Shown piece by piece: positions 42,387-51,669 of a stretch of 64,000 nt of DNA. Position 1 is the stretch's first letter, and each line of letters begins with the position of its first letter. The stretch is from Ferrimonas sp048263965 (GTDB lineage: Bacteria; Pseudomonadota; Gammaproteobacteria; Enterobacterales; Shewanellaceae). A model generated the notes under the pieces. The model did not search any database. It worked only from the letters and a program-made list of their open reading frames with translations, and was not told the DNA's origin. Both the position numbers and the translations under genes were made by a program. The stretch spans positions 1 to 64,000 of the forward strand of contig NZ_JBLXDO010000023.1 in the NCBI RefSeq assembly GCF_048263965.1. The letters run 5' to 3'.

Positions 42387-45300
42387 CTACTTTTCAAAGT
42401 AGAAGGGGGCCCTTTCCCGTTTGTGCCCATTGAGCTCATTCATCGACACCGCATCATAGAGTCGGCCGCCTACCATGGTGTGAGTCACCCTGTCGCTGTG
42501 GCGGATGTTTTCCAGTGGGTTGCCGTCGATAACGATCAGGTCCGCTAGCTTTCCGGGCTCAATGCTGCCCAGCTGATGGTCCATGCCGAAGTGCATCGCC
42601 GGGTTGATGGTGGCGGTCTTGAGGGCCTCCAGGTTGCTCATCCCTCCCTGGGCGAACATCCAGATCTCCCAGTGGGCCCCGAGGCTTTCACGCTGGCCGT
42701 GGGCACCGATGTTGGCATGAACACCCAGCTGGCCAAGCTCATTGGCTATTCGGGCCACATTGAAGTGGTTGTAATGCTCATCCGGTGCCGTGGTGCGGCG
42801 CATGGATCTGGGTCGGAGAATCTCCTGGGGCACATACTTGGACAGGCGAGGGTGCTTCCACACTTCGGTCTTGTCGTACCAATAGTGTTCGCCCCAGATG
42901 CCGCCGTAAGCCACTACCAGGGTGGGGGTGTAACCGACTTCGGTCTGGCTCCAGAACTGCTTGATGTCGTCATAGACCGCTGCCACGGGTATGGCGTGTT
43001 CCACGCCGGTGTGACCGTCGGCAATCATCGACAGGTTGTGCTGCAGCAGACTGCCCCCTTCCGGGACCACCATCATCTCCAGTTCACGGGCCGCGGCGAT
43101 GATCTGCTGCCTCTGGTTGCGCCTGGGCTGGTTGTAACTCTTCACCGAGAAGGCGCCTACTTTTTTCAGGCGTTCCAGGTGAAATTTGGCGTCATCCAGG
43201 CTGTCCACATGAGAGGTGTAGCCCGGGATGTTGGCGCCATAGAGTATGGTGCCGGTGGAGAAGATTCGGGGCCCGGTCACTTCGCCGGCCTTCTGCAGCT
43301 CACTGGCGGAGAACACCTCGGTGGTGTCGTTGGAGGGGTCGTGGATACTGGTGACTCCCAGAGCCAGACTGGCGTAGTTGATGCGGTTCTGTCTGGGGAT
43401 GATCTCGTTGCTGCCCTGACCTCCGTGGGCGTGAGCATCGAACAGTCCGGGCATCAGGGTTTTCCCCCGGATGTCGATCACCTGGGCATCCTCGGGGACT
43501 GGAACTTCACTGCGTTGGCCTACGGCGATGATGGTGTTGTCTTTCACCACCACCACGCCATCTTCAATGACCTTATCCCCCTCCATGGTGACAACTCGGC
43601 CGCCGGAAAAGACGATGGTTCCACGTGGAACATAGGTGTCCGAGCTAAAGCCGATCTCGGTCATCTGAGCCTGGGTGTCACCCTCGAAACCCGGAGTAAA
43701 GAGCTCGGAGATGCCCACTTGGTACAACTCCGGCCCCAGGGACCAGTAGAGAGACTGACTGTCGCCGCTCCAGTTGATGTTCTCGCCGGCTCGCTGGGAA
43801 AGCTGCTTTACCGGCAGTCCGCCGCCATCCGGGCCGATGTGCAGGGTTTCACCATGCTGGCCGAAGGGGGTGACAAAGACGTTGAATCGCTCGGCAAAGG
43901 CGAGGCGATCACCATTGGGGGAAACGTGGAACTCGGTGGCGTGGTCGGAAGTAAAGTGCACCCGCTTGTCGAACCCCTGGAGGTTGATGGATACCAGGGC
44001 GGGTTTGCCCTCTGCTAGATCGGTGAGAAACAGTCGGTCTGAATTGGCACCGAAGTGAGGCATGCTGCCGCTGTCGCTGACCAGGCGGGGGGTGCCGCCC
44101 TTGACCGGGATGGCGTAGATGCCGGGGTCTCTGTCCCAGGTGGGGGAGGTGATGTAACCGCCGGTCGCTTTACGGAATACTACGCTGTTGCCATCCGGGC
44201 TGAAGGCGGGTTCCACGTACTTGCCCGGCTCCTCGGTCAGGGTGGTGATCTTGCCCCGGCGCAGATTCATCACTTTGATGGCGCCCTGTTTGTCATCCTG
44301 CCAGGTGACGAACACCAGGGATTTGCCATCGCGGGAGAAACGGGGGAACAGCTCGAAGGCCTCCTTCTCGCGGGTCAGGCGCTTGGGTTTGCCATCGGGC
44401 AGGCTGCGCTGCCAGAGTTTGCCCAGGGCCTCAAACACCACCCGCTTGCCGTCTGGAGACACCTGAACCTGGCGCAGCATTTTCACCTGGAACTGGTCCG
44501 GATCCAGCTGTTGGGCAAATCGCACCGCCGGTTGAACTTGCTTGTGGGTACTGACGTGGAAGGGGATCACCTGGCTGTCGCCATCGTCGAGATCCAGCCT
44601 GTGGATCTTGCCGCCGGCCCAGAACACCAGGGCTTCGCTGTCCGGGGTCCACGCCAGGGTGGGGTAGACCCCGTGGATGGCCCAGGTTTCTTGCATATCC
44701 CTGTCCAGATTACCGTAAACCTTGCGCTTCTCCCCGGAAGCCAGGTCATAGAGATAGAGGCTGGACTGGAAACCATCCCGGCTGATGTAGGCCAGGGTCT
44801 TGCCATCCGGACTCGGGGTGGGGCGGATGGCGCCCCCGGTGCCGCTGAGCAGCACTTCGATTTCGCCGCTTTCGCGGTTGTAGCGCTTAATCTTGTAGAT
44901 CCCCTGGACCGAATCCTTGGAGTAGTGGAAGGTCTTGCCCGGGGTGGCATCCTGAGAGAAGTAGATGTAGCGGCCATCGGGGGAGAAGGCGGGTTCGCCC
45001 AGGTCTTTCTGGTCGTTGGGACGCTCGGTCAGTGGTATCCCGCTGCCGCCCTGGATGTGATACATCCACACCTCGCCGGCCCCCAGGCTGCGGGCTGCGG
45101 TGTAGTGTTTTCGGCCCACCAGATACTGCCCATCGGGGCTCCAGGCCGGACTGTTGAGCAGCCTGAAGGATTCCTCGGAGACCGGACGAGGGTCGCTGCC
45201 ATCCGCCTTCATGATCCACAGGTTGTCACCGCCATCCTGGTCTGAGGTGAAGGCGATGTAGTTGCCGTCTGGGCTGAATCTGGGTTGCATGTGCCAGGCA

Positions 45301-45563
45301 ATGCCCTTCATCAGCGGGGTGGCTTCCCCTCCAGCAATCGGCATGGCGTAGATGTCCCCAAGCAGGTCGAACACCAGGGTCTTACCGTCCGGACTGATGT
45401 CCAGGTTCATCCAGGTACCCTGGGTGACATCGATGTTGATCTTCTGCAGAGGCCCTTGGGGCTGATTGACCTCCCAGCCAGGGGATTCATTGGCCAGGAC
45501 CGGTCCGGTGCAGGTCAGGCCGACCGCCAGCAGGGCGGCATAGAGGGGTTTGAGAGCTGACAT
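42387..45563 (-). CDS. exported beta-propeller (PD40) amidohydrolase
   Basis: A 1058-residue protein with a signal peptide (MSALKPLYAALLAVGLTCTG, cut near VLA-NES). About 600 residues of TolB/WD40-like PD40 repeats follow (SPDGKTLVFD, SPDGNYIAFTSD, SPDGRYIYFSQD and so on). The last 380 residues form an amidohydrolase barrel with HxH metal ligands in DAHAHGG, a possible bridging Lys in SVKSYNQ, HTGVEHAIP and the late IDGNPLENI. The substrate is unknown; cyclic amide or dipeptide hydrolysis is possible. The start at 45563 is set by the signal peptide. An internal parS-like site lies at 43617-43632. Confidence 0.85.
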   Translation of the reverse strand: MSALKPLYAALLAVGLTCTGPVLANESPGWEVNQPQGPLQKINIDVTQGTWMNLDISPDGKTLVFDLLGDIYAMPIAGGEATPLMKGIAWHMQPRFSPDGNYIAFTSDQDGGDNLWIMKADGSDPRPVSEESFRLLNSPAWSPDGQYLVGRKHYTAARSLGAGEVWMYHIQGGSGIPLTERPNDQKDLGEPAFSPDGRYIYFSQDATPGKTFHYSKDSVQGIYKIKRYNRESGEIEVLLSGTGGAIRPTPSPDGKTLAYISRDGFQSSLYLYDLASGEKRKVYGNLDRDMQETWAIHGVYPTLAWTPDSEALVFWAGGKIHRLDLDDGDSQVIPFHVSTHKQVQPAVRFAQQLDPDQFQVKMLRQVQVSPDGKRVVFEALGKLWQRSLPDGKPKRLTREKEAFELFPRFSRDGKSLVFVTWQDDKQGAIKVMNLRRGKITTLTEEPGKYVEPAFSPDGNSVVFRKATGGYITSPTWDRDPGIYAIPVKGGTPRLVSDSGSMPHFGANSDRLFLTDLAEGKPALVSINLQGFDKRVHFTSDHATEFHVSPNGDRLAFAERFNVFVTPFGQHGETLHIGPDGGGLPVKQLSQRAGENINWSGDSQSLYWSLGPELYQVGISELFTPGFEGDTQAQMTEIGFSSDTYVPRGTIVFSGGRVVTMEGDKVIEDGVVVVKDNTIIAVGQRSEVPVPEDAQVIDIRGKTLMPGLFDAHAHGGQGSNEIIPRQNRINYASLALGVTSIHDPSNDTTEVFSASELQKAGEVTGPRIFSTGTILYGANIPGYTSHVDSLDDAKFHLERLKKVGAFSVKSYNQPRRNQRQQIIAAARELEMMVVPEGGSLLQHNLSMIADGHTGVEHAIPVAAVYDDIKQFWSQTEVGYTPTLVVAYGGIWGEHYWYDKTEVWKHPRLSKYVPQEILRPRSMRRTTAPDEHYNHFNVARIANELGQLGVHANIGAHGQRESLGAHWEIWMFAQGGMSNLEALKTATINPAMHFGMDHQLGSIEPGKLADLIVIDGNPLENIRHSDRVTHTMVGGRLYDAVSMNELNGHKRERAPFYFEK
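43617..43632. other. parS: parS-like ParB-binding site 5 (inside amidohydrolase gene)
   Basis: GGTTCCACGTGGAACA, with perfect GTTCCACGTGGAAC core. It encodes YVPRGT in the linker between propeller and amidohydrolase parts. It is about 17.6 kb right of oriC. Confidence 0.85.
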
Positions 45564-45734
45564 AGGGTTCCCTGTCTTTGTCTTTATTCGCTGGAGACCG
45601 AGTCTACTGAATGGCCGGGATGGTGAATACCAAGGAGTCGTTGGTGGTTCAGGGAGATCCTCTGGTGTGCCCCAGATCCACCATTTATGGTGCTCAATAC
45701 TGGAGTGTGGCTGGTGGTTTTGTTGAGCAGGCAC

Positions 45735-45762
45735 AAAAAAAGCCGTGATAAACGGCTTTTTT
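45735..45762 (-). terminator. Terminator after tusA
   Basis: Stem AAAAAGCCGT/ACGGCTTTTT region (45737-45761) followed on the minus strand by a T-run. The flanking A/T tracts make it near-symmetrical. Confidence 0.8.
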
Positions 45763-45793
45763 GCAAGGGGGTGTGTTCTCAGGAGCGCTGGGA

Positions 45794-46039
45794 CTAACCG
45801 CCCTTGCGAATCAGGTACTGATAGGGGGCTTGGTCGGTCTGGCTGGCCACCAGGGTGTGGTCCATAAAACGACAGAAGCTGGGGATGTCCCTGGTGGTGG
45901 AGGGATCGTCCGCGGTGATCAGCAGGGTCTCACCCTGAGCCATATTCCGCACCGTCTTACGCACCATCATAACCGGTTCAGGGCAGCGCAGCCCGATGGC
46001 ATCCAGAGTGTGTTTGGCGTCGGTGAAGGTGTCGGACAT
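45794..46039 (-). CDS. tusA: sulfur carrier protein TusA
   Basis: Small sulfur-transfer protein that takes persulfide sulfur from IscS for tRNA thiolation. With the start at 46039 it is 81 residues, as in E. coli. The active cysteine lies in the family motif GLRCPEPVMMVRK. An in-frame start at 46141 falls within the fadA terminator region and is not credible. It lies downstream of fadBA as a separate unit. Confidence 0.95.
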   Translation of the reverse strand: MSDTFTDAKHTLDAIGLRCPEPVMMVRKTVRNMAQGETLLITADDPSTTRDIPSFCRFMDHTLVASQTDQAPYQYLIRKGG

Positions 46040-46141
46040 GGGGTCTACCAAATTCAATAAACAGGGCGGTAATGATACGCCGCTGGCGTGATGACGCAAG
46101 AGATGGCGGCCGGCTGCACATAATTTGTGCAGAGGGATCAC

Positions 46142-46170
46142 AAAAAAAGGGGAAGCACAGGCTTCCCCTA
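46142..46170 (-). terminator. Terminator after fadA
   Basis: Stem AGGGGAAGC/GCTTCCCCT (46148-46156 with 46161-46169), four-base loop, followed on the minus strand by seven Ts. It ends the fadBA operon. Confidence 0.85.
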
Positions 46171-46186
46171 GGGTCTGAGTTGGCGG

Positions 46187-47350
46187 TTATACCCGCTCGA
46201 AGACGGTGGCGATCCCCTGACCCAGGCCGATACACATGGTGGCCAGGCCCAGTTGGACGTCGCGGTGCTCCATCAGGTTGATCAGGGTGGTGGAGATGCG
46301 CGCACCGGAGCAACCCAGAGGGTGCCCCAGGGCGATGGCGCCACCGTTGAGGTTGACCATGTCATCCATCTTATCCAGCAGCCCCAGGTCCTTGGCACAG
46401 GGCAGGGACTGGGCGGCAAAGGCTTCATTGAGCTCAACCTGCTGAATGTCCGCCATGGTCAGGCCGCTGCGTTTGAGCGCCTTCTGAGTGGCGGGCACCG
46501 GGCCGTAGCCCATGATGGAGGGATCGCAGCCGGCGATGGCCATGGCGCGGATGCGGGCGCGAATGGGCAGGCCCAGGGCCTTGGCCCTCTCTTCGCTCAT
46601 CAGCAGCATGGCGGACGCGCCATCGGACAGGGCGGAGGAGGTGCCTGCGGTGACGGTACCATTGACCGGGTCAAACACCGGACGCAGAGCGGACAGGCTT
46701 TCGACGGTGGTTTCCGGGCGAATCACCTCATCCTGAGTGACCTGGACAAGGGTCCCGTCGCCATCGTGTCCCTCGATGGCCACGATCTCCTTGGCGAAGC
46801 GCCCCTCCAGGGTGGCCTGATGGGCCAACTGGTGGGAGCGGGCACCGAACTCATCCTGAGCCTGGCGGCTGATGCCATGCATCTTACCCAGCATCTCGGC
46901 GGTCAGGCCCATCATTCCCGCAGCCTTGGCCACGTTATTGGCCAGGCCGGGGTGGAAGTCCACGCCGTGGTTCATGGGCACATGGCCCATATGCTCGACA
47001 CCACCGACGATGAAGATGTCGCCCTGGTCCAGCATGATGGCCCGGGCTGCATCGTGAATCGCCTGCATGGAGGAGCCACACAGTCGGTTGACGGTGACGG
47101 CGCCAACGCTCTTGGGCAGACCCGCCAGCAGGGCGGCGTTGCGGCCAATGTTGAACCCCTGCTCCAGGGTCTGCTGCACACAGCCCCAGATCACATCCTC
47201 AATCTCGTTGGGATCCACCTTGGGGTTGCGCTTGAGCAGCTGTTTCATCAGTTCCGCTGACAGGGTCTCAGCACGAACGTTGCGGAACACCCCACCCTTG
47301 GATCGTCCCATGGGGGTGCGGATGCAATCGACGACTACCGCATGTTTCAT
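46187..47350 (-). CDS. fadA: acetyl-CoA C-acyltransferase (3-ketoacyl-CoA thiolase), beta-oxidation
   Basis: Thiolase partner of FadB in fatty-acid degradation. With the ATG at 47350 (GGAG seven bases ahead) it is 387 residues, the E. coli length. A TTG six bases earlier is too close to the ribosome-binding site. It has the nucleophile Cys in RLCGSSMQA, GHPLGCSGAR with the catalytic His, and the second Cys in TMCIGLGQG. It follows fadB by 11 bases. Confidence 0.97.
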   Translation of the reverse strand: MKHAVVVDCIRTPMGRSKGGVFRNVRAETLSAELMKQLLKRNPKVDPNEIEDVIWGCVQQTLEQGFNIGRNAALLAGLPKSVGAVTVNRLCGSSMQAIHDAARAIMLDQGDIFIVGGVEHMGHVPMNHGVDFHPGLANNVAKAAGMMGLTAEMLGKMHGISRQAQDEFGARSHQLAHQATLEGRFAKEIVAIEGHDGDGTLVQVTQDEVIRPETTVESLSALRPVFDPVNGTVTAGTSSALSDGASAMLLMSEERAKALGLPIRARIRAMAIAGCDPSIMGYGPVPATQKALKRSGLTMADIQQVELNEAFAAQSLPCAKDLGLLDKMDDMVNLNGGAIALGHPLGCSGARISTTLINLMEHRDVQLGLATMCIGLGQGIATVFERV

Positions 47351-47361
47351 TGCCAATCTCC

Positions 47362-49515
47362 TTATTTAGCGGGGTAGAAACGGTCGCCGGCGGCGGCCAT
47401 CTCGCGCAGTTTGTCGGTAACCTGGTACATCTCGCCCAGGTGAGCAAAGCGATCAGCCATGGCCACGAACTTGTCCAGCCCCAGGGTATCCAGGTAGCGG
47501 AAGACGCCACCGTGGAAGGGAGGGAAACCGATGCCGTAGACCAGGGCCATGTCCGCTTCTGCCGGGGTGGCCACAATGCCCTCTTCGAGGCAGCGCACGG
47601 TTTCATTGATCATGGGGATCATGGTGCGGGCGATGATCTCCTCCGCCTCAAACGCCTTGGTGTCGCCATAGGCCTCCTTGAGGGCGGCAATGGTGAACTC
47701 GTCCACGCTCTTCTTAGGCTTGCCCTTGCGGTCAGGGGCGTACTGATAGAAGCCCTTGCCGTTCTTCTGGCCGAAGCGCTCCGCCTCGAACATGATGTCC
47801 ACGGCGTCGCGGAAGGTCTTGCTCATGCGGGTGGGGAAGCCTTCGGCCATCACCGCCACCGCATGGTGGGCGGTATCGATGCCGACGACATCCAACAGGT
47901 AGGCGGGGCCCATGGGCCAGCCAAACTGCTTGCTCATTACCTTGTCCACCTGCTGGAAATCGGCGCCGTCGCGCAGCAACAGGTTGAAGCCGAAGAAGTA
48001 GGGGAACAGCACCCGGTTGACGAAGAAGCCGGGGCAGTCGTTCACGACGATGGGGGTCTTGCCCATCTTGGCGGCGTAGGCCACCACAGTGGAGACGGTC
48101 TCTTCGCTGCTGTGCTCGCCACGGATGATCTCCACCAGGGGCATGCGATGCACCGGATTGAAGAAGTGCATGCCGCAGAAGTTCTCAGGGCGTTTCAGAT
48201 TCTTGGCCAGGGCATTGATGGAGATGGTGGAGGTGTTGGAGGTCAGCACCGCATCATCACGCAGAATCTCCTCCGCCTCCGCCAGCACGATCCCCTTCAC
48301 CTTGGGATTCTCCACCACCGCTTCCACGACGACGTCGGCGTGCTTGATGGCGGAGTAGTCCAGGCTGGGGACGATGTTGTTGAGGACACCGGCCATCTGG
48401 GCAGGCTTCATGCGGCCACGCTCCACTTGCTTGGCCAGCAGCTTGGAGGCTTCGTTGAGACCCAGTTCCAGGGCGGGCTGGGCGATATCCTTCATCACCG
48501 CAGGCACCCCTTTGCGGGCAGACTGGTAGGCTATGCCGCCACCCATGATGCCGGCACCCAGCACGGCGGCACTGTTGACTGGACGAGCCTGTTTGCCTGC
48601 TTTCTTGGCTTTGCCCTTTACATACTGGTCGTTGAGGAAGATGCCCACCAGGGCCTGGGCAACGTCGCTCTTGGCCAGCTTGATGAAGGCGGCTGCTTCG
48701 CCCTGAAGGGCTTCGGCACGGCCACAGCCAGCTACCTGCTCGAGCAGTTTTACCGCGGCGTGTGGGGCAGGGTAGTGAGGTCCGGCCTTCATGGCCACCA
48801 TCCCTTTGGCGGTGGTGAAGGACATGGCGGCCTCAATCTTGGACAGGTTCAGCGGGGATTGCTTACGCTGGCGGCGCGCCAGCCAGTCGATGCCGCCTTC
48901 GATGGATTGTTGCACCATCTTAACGGCGGATTCCATCAGCTTCTCGGGCGAGGTGACCGCGTCCAGCACGCCGACCTTCAGGGCGGCATCGGCACGGTTT
49001 TCCTGACCCGTGGTGATCCACTCCATGGCATTGTCGGCACCGATGATGCGGGGAAGACGGACGGTGCCGCCAAAACCCGGGATGATCCCCAGCTTGGTTT
49101 CCGGTAGCCCGATGCGGGCACTGATGTCGCCCACCCTCAGGTCACAGGCCAGAATCGCTTCACAACCACCACCCAGGGCGAAGCCGCGGATCGCCGCCAC
49201 TGTGGGTACCGGAAGGTCTTCCAGTTTGTTGAAGATGGCGTTGGCTTCCACCAGCCAGTTGCCGAGAACCTCTTCCGACTCGGCAAACAGGCCGAGGAAT
49301 TCGGTGATGTCGGCGCCAACGATAAAGACATCCTTGCCGCTGCTGACCACCAGCCCCTTTAGGCCAGATTCCTGCTGCAGTGCGGTGAGGGCCTGATCGA
49401 AATCGTTCAGTGTAGTTCGGTCGAACTTGTTCACTGAACCCTCAGCGTCGAAACAGAGGTTGGCGATACCGGGCTCCAGCCAGCTGACCTTAATGGTGCT
49501 GCTTTGATAAATCAT
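47362..49515 (-). CDS. fadB: fatty acid oxidation complex subunit alpha (hydratase / 3-hydroxyacyl-CoA dehydrogenase)
   Basis: Multifunctional enzyme of aerobic beta-oxidation. The 717 residues hold an N-terminal crotonase domain (RGFALGGGCEAILACDLR, GLPETKLGIIPGFGG) and the 3-hydroxyacyl-CoA dehydrogenase Rossmann domain (LGAGIMGGGIAYQSA). The dehydrogenase His is in GMHFFNPVHRMP. It leads the fadBA operon and is divergent from pepQ across 196 bases. I could not identify a FadR- or PsrA-type operator in that gap. Confidence 0.97.
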   Translation of the reverse strand: MIYQSSTIKVSWLEPGIANLCFDAEGSVNKFDRTTLNDFDQALTALQQESGLKGLVVSSGKDVFIVGADITEFLGLFAESEEVLGNWLVEANAIFNKLEDLPVPTVAAIRGFALGGGCEAILACDLRVGDISARIGLPETKLGIIPGFGGTVRLPRIIGADNAMEWITTGQENRADAALKVGVLDAVTSPEKLMESAVKMVQQSIEGGIDWLARRQRKQSPLNLSKIEAAMSFTTAKGMVAMKAGPHYPAPHAAVKLLEQVAGCGRAEALQGEAAAFIKLAKSDVAQALVGIFLNDQYVKGKAKKAGKQARPVNSAAVLGAGIMGGGIAYQSARKGVPAVMKDIAQPALELGLNEASKLLAKQVERGRMKPAQMAGVLNNIVPSLDYSAIKHADVVVEAVVENPKVKGIVLAEAEEILRDDAVLTSNTSTISINALAKNLKRPENFCGMHFFNPVHRMPLVEIIRGEHSSEETVSTVVAYAAKMGKTPIVVNDCPGFFVNRVLFPYFFGFNLLLRDGADFQQVDKVMSKQFGWPMGPAYLLDVVGIDTAHHAVAVMAEGFPTRMSKTFRDAVDIMFEAERFGQKNGKGFYQYAPDRKGKPKKSVDEFTIAALKEAYGDTKAFEAEEIIARTMIPMINETVRCLEEGIVATPAEADMALVYGIGFPPFHGGVFRYLDTLGLDKFVAMADRFAHLGEMYQVTDKLREMAAAGDRFYPAK

Positions 49516-49711
49516 GCTTGGTTTCCTTTTTACCGCGGGGGGTCACGTCCGATTTGGTGACCGATTACTCAAAGTGTGTCCTGCGTCACAGTAAATTGCA
49601 ACACCTATTTAAAACACCTGTTTGATATCTGTGGCTGCTCAGTTCCTGAGCTGCCACGGGGACTGTGTTACACTGCCGCCACAGATCACAATCACAACAA
49701 CAGAGAGAGTC

Positions 49712-51031
49712 ATGGACCGTTTCGCTCCCCTCTATCAGGATCACCTGGCCACCCTGACCCGACGCACAGAAACCCTGCTGGACAGGGAAGGGCTGCAGGG
49801 GTTGGTGATACACGCCGGTGTGCCCCAGAGAATCTTCCTGGATGACATGGATTACCCGTTCAAGGCGAACCCCCATTTCAAACACTGGGTGCCGGTGACC
49901 GACAACCCTCACTGTGTGTTGCTGATTCGTCCTTCAGAGAGGCCGACCCTGCTGTTCTACCGTCCGGTGGACTTCTGGCACAAGGTACCGCCGCTGCCTC
50001 AGGGATTCTGGACCGATGCGTTTGACATCAAGGTGATAGAGAAACCGGAACAGGCGAGAGCCTTGTTGCCCGACAACCTGTCCGCCTATGCCTTTATTGG
50101 CGAGCCCGCCGAGCTGGCGAGTCAATGGGGTATGGGAGAGGTGAACCCTCAGCCGGTGATGGACTATCTGCACTACCACCGTGCCTATAAGACCGACTAT
50201 GAGCTGGCCTGCATGCGCATTGCCAGTGAGATCGCCGTATGCGGCCATGAGGCGGCCCGTGATGCCTTCTTCGGTCAGAAGAGTGAGTTCGACATTCAGT
50301 TGGCCTACCTGAGCGCCACCGCCCAGGGGGAAAACGAGGTGCCCTACGGCAACATCGTTGCCCTCAATGAGAACAGCGCCATCCTGCATTACACCGCCCT
50401 GGAGCGGGTTGCGCCGAAGCAGATGCGCAGCTTCCTGCTGGATGCCGGCGCCAGCTTCCACGGCTATGCGTCCGACATTACCCGGACCTACGCCTTTGAG
50501 CCAGGCAGCCGTTTTGCCGAGCTGGTAGCGGCCATGAATGAGCAGCAGTTGGCGATCATCGACACCATCAGGCCGGGGATGGCTTATACCGAACTGCACC
50601 TGGATATGCACCAGCGGGTGGCCCAGCTGTTGAGCCGGTTTGAGCTGGCCACAGGCTCAGCCGAAGCCCTGATCGCCGAAGGGGTGACCGCGGCTTTCTT
50701 CCCCCATGGTCTGGGTCACCAGATTGGCCTGCAGGTACACGATGTGGGCGGCTTCATGCGGGACGAGCAGGGCACCCACCTGGCGGCACCGGATGCCCAT
50801 CCGGCCCTGCGCTGCACCAGGGTGTTGGAGCCCGGCATGGTGCTGACCATTGAGCCCGGCCTCTATGTCATCGATTCCCTGCTCAGTGGCCTGAACGACA
50901 GCGCCAAGGGGATGCTCAACACCTCGGTGATCGATGAACTGCGCCCCTATGGCGGCATCCGCATCGAAGACGATGTGGTGGTCCATGGCGACCGAATCGA
51001 AAACCTGACCCGGGATCTTGGGCTGGCCTGA
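49712..51031 (+). CDS. pepQ: Xaa-Pro dipeptidase (prolidase)
   Basis: Cleaves X-Pro dipeptides. The start at 49712 (MDRFAPLYQDHLATLTRR) follows GAGAGAG and gives 439 residues; the in-frame codons back to 49622 fall in the promoter gap. The pita-bread metal site is visible: DAGASFHGYASDITRT, HGLGHQIGLQVHDVGG, TIEPGLY and GIRIEDDV. Its TGA overlaps the ATG of yigZ (ATGA), so the two are translated together. Confidence 0.96.
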   Translation: MDRFAPLYQDHLATLTRRTETLLDREGLQGLVIHAGVPQRIFLDDMDYPFKANPHFKHWVPVTDNPHCVLLIRPSERPTLLFYRPVDFWHKVPPLPQGFWTDAFDIKVIEKPEQARALLPDNLSAYAFIGEPAELASQWGMGEVNPQPVMDYLHYHRAYKTDYELACMRIASEIAVCGHEAARDAFFGQKSEFDIQLAYLSATAQGENEVPYGNIVALNENSAILHYTALERVAPKQMRSFLLDAGASFHGYASDITRTYAFEPGSRFAELVAAMNEQQLAIIDTIRPGMAYTELHLDMHQRVAQLLSRFELATGSAEALIAEGVTAAFFPHGLGHQIGLQVHDVGGFMRDEQGTHLAAPDAHPALRCTRVLEPGMVLTIEPGLYVIDSLLSGLNDSAKGMLNTSVIDELRPYGGIRIEDDVVVHGDRIENLTRDLGLA

Positions 51032-51642
51032 TGAGCGCCGGATTTCAGGTGCCCGCCCGCTTTTATGAGGTGGAGGAGGTGATTAAGCGCAGCCGCTTTA
51101 TCACCTGGGTGGCCCATGTCACCGAGGGCAAACAGGCCCGTGAGCTGCAACAACGGGCCCGTGAGCTGCACCCGGAGGCCAGCCATCACTGCCTGGCATT
51201 TAATGCGGGCCCCCCTGGGGATACCAGGGACATCGGAGCCAGTGACGATGGCGAACCGGCGGGAAGCGCCGGGCGCCCCATGCTCAATGTGGTGTTGGGC
51301 GCCGACGTGGGCCAGTTGGCGGTGGTGGTGATCCGCTACTACGGCGGCACCAAACTGGGGGTTGGCGGGTTAGTACGTGCTTACTCTGGTGGGGTAAAGC
51401 TGGCCCTGGACACCTTACCCACCTGTGCCTTTGTGCCCATGGTGCAGGGCAGAATCAGGGTGGATTACGCCGATCAACCCACCCTGGAACATTGGCTGGG
51501 TCACTTTGATGGCAAAATTATTTCCCAAGATTTTGAACAGCAAGTAACTTATAGCCTGGCGTTGCCCGAGGAACAGAGGCAGCGCTTCGCTTTACAACTG
51601 GCCCAGAGTAGTCAGGGCCGACTGCAGGTTGAGTGGGACTGA
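51031..51642 (+). CDS. yigZ: YigZ/IMPACT-family protein
   Basis: A 203-residue member of the IMPACT family (UPF0029 N-terminal domain plus DUF1949 C-terminal domain). The family mark is SDDGEPAGSAGRPML with VVVIRYYGGTKLGVGGLVRAY. The biochemical role is not settled; eukaryotic IMPACT modulates Gcn2. It is coupled to pepQ by a one-base overlap and precedes trkH by 27 bases, the arrangement known in Shewanella and E. coli relatives. Confidence 0.93.
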   Translation: MSAGFQVPARFYEVEEVIKRSRFITWVAHVTEGKQARELQQRARELHPEASHHCLAFNAGPPGDTRDIGASDDGEPAGSAGRPMLNVVLGADVGQLAVVVIRYYGGTKLGVGGLVRAYSGGVKLALDTLPTCAFVPMVQGRIRVDYADQPTLEHWLGHFDGKIISQDFEQQVTYSLALPEEQRQRFALQLAQSSQGRLQVEWD

Positions 51643-51669
51643 CCCCGGACAAGAACAGCTGACACACTG

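Noticed and set aside
42576..45245. Two long antisense frames (480 and 396 codons) in the amidohydrolase gene
   Set aside because: The opposite strand carries a clear signal peptide, propeller repeats and metal ligands, and the antisense frames carry nothing recognisable.
47350..49107. 585-codon open frame antisense to fadB
   Set aside because: fadB motifs are intact on the minus strand; the antisense frame is a composition artefact.
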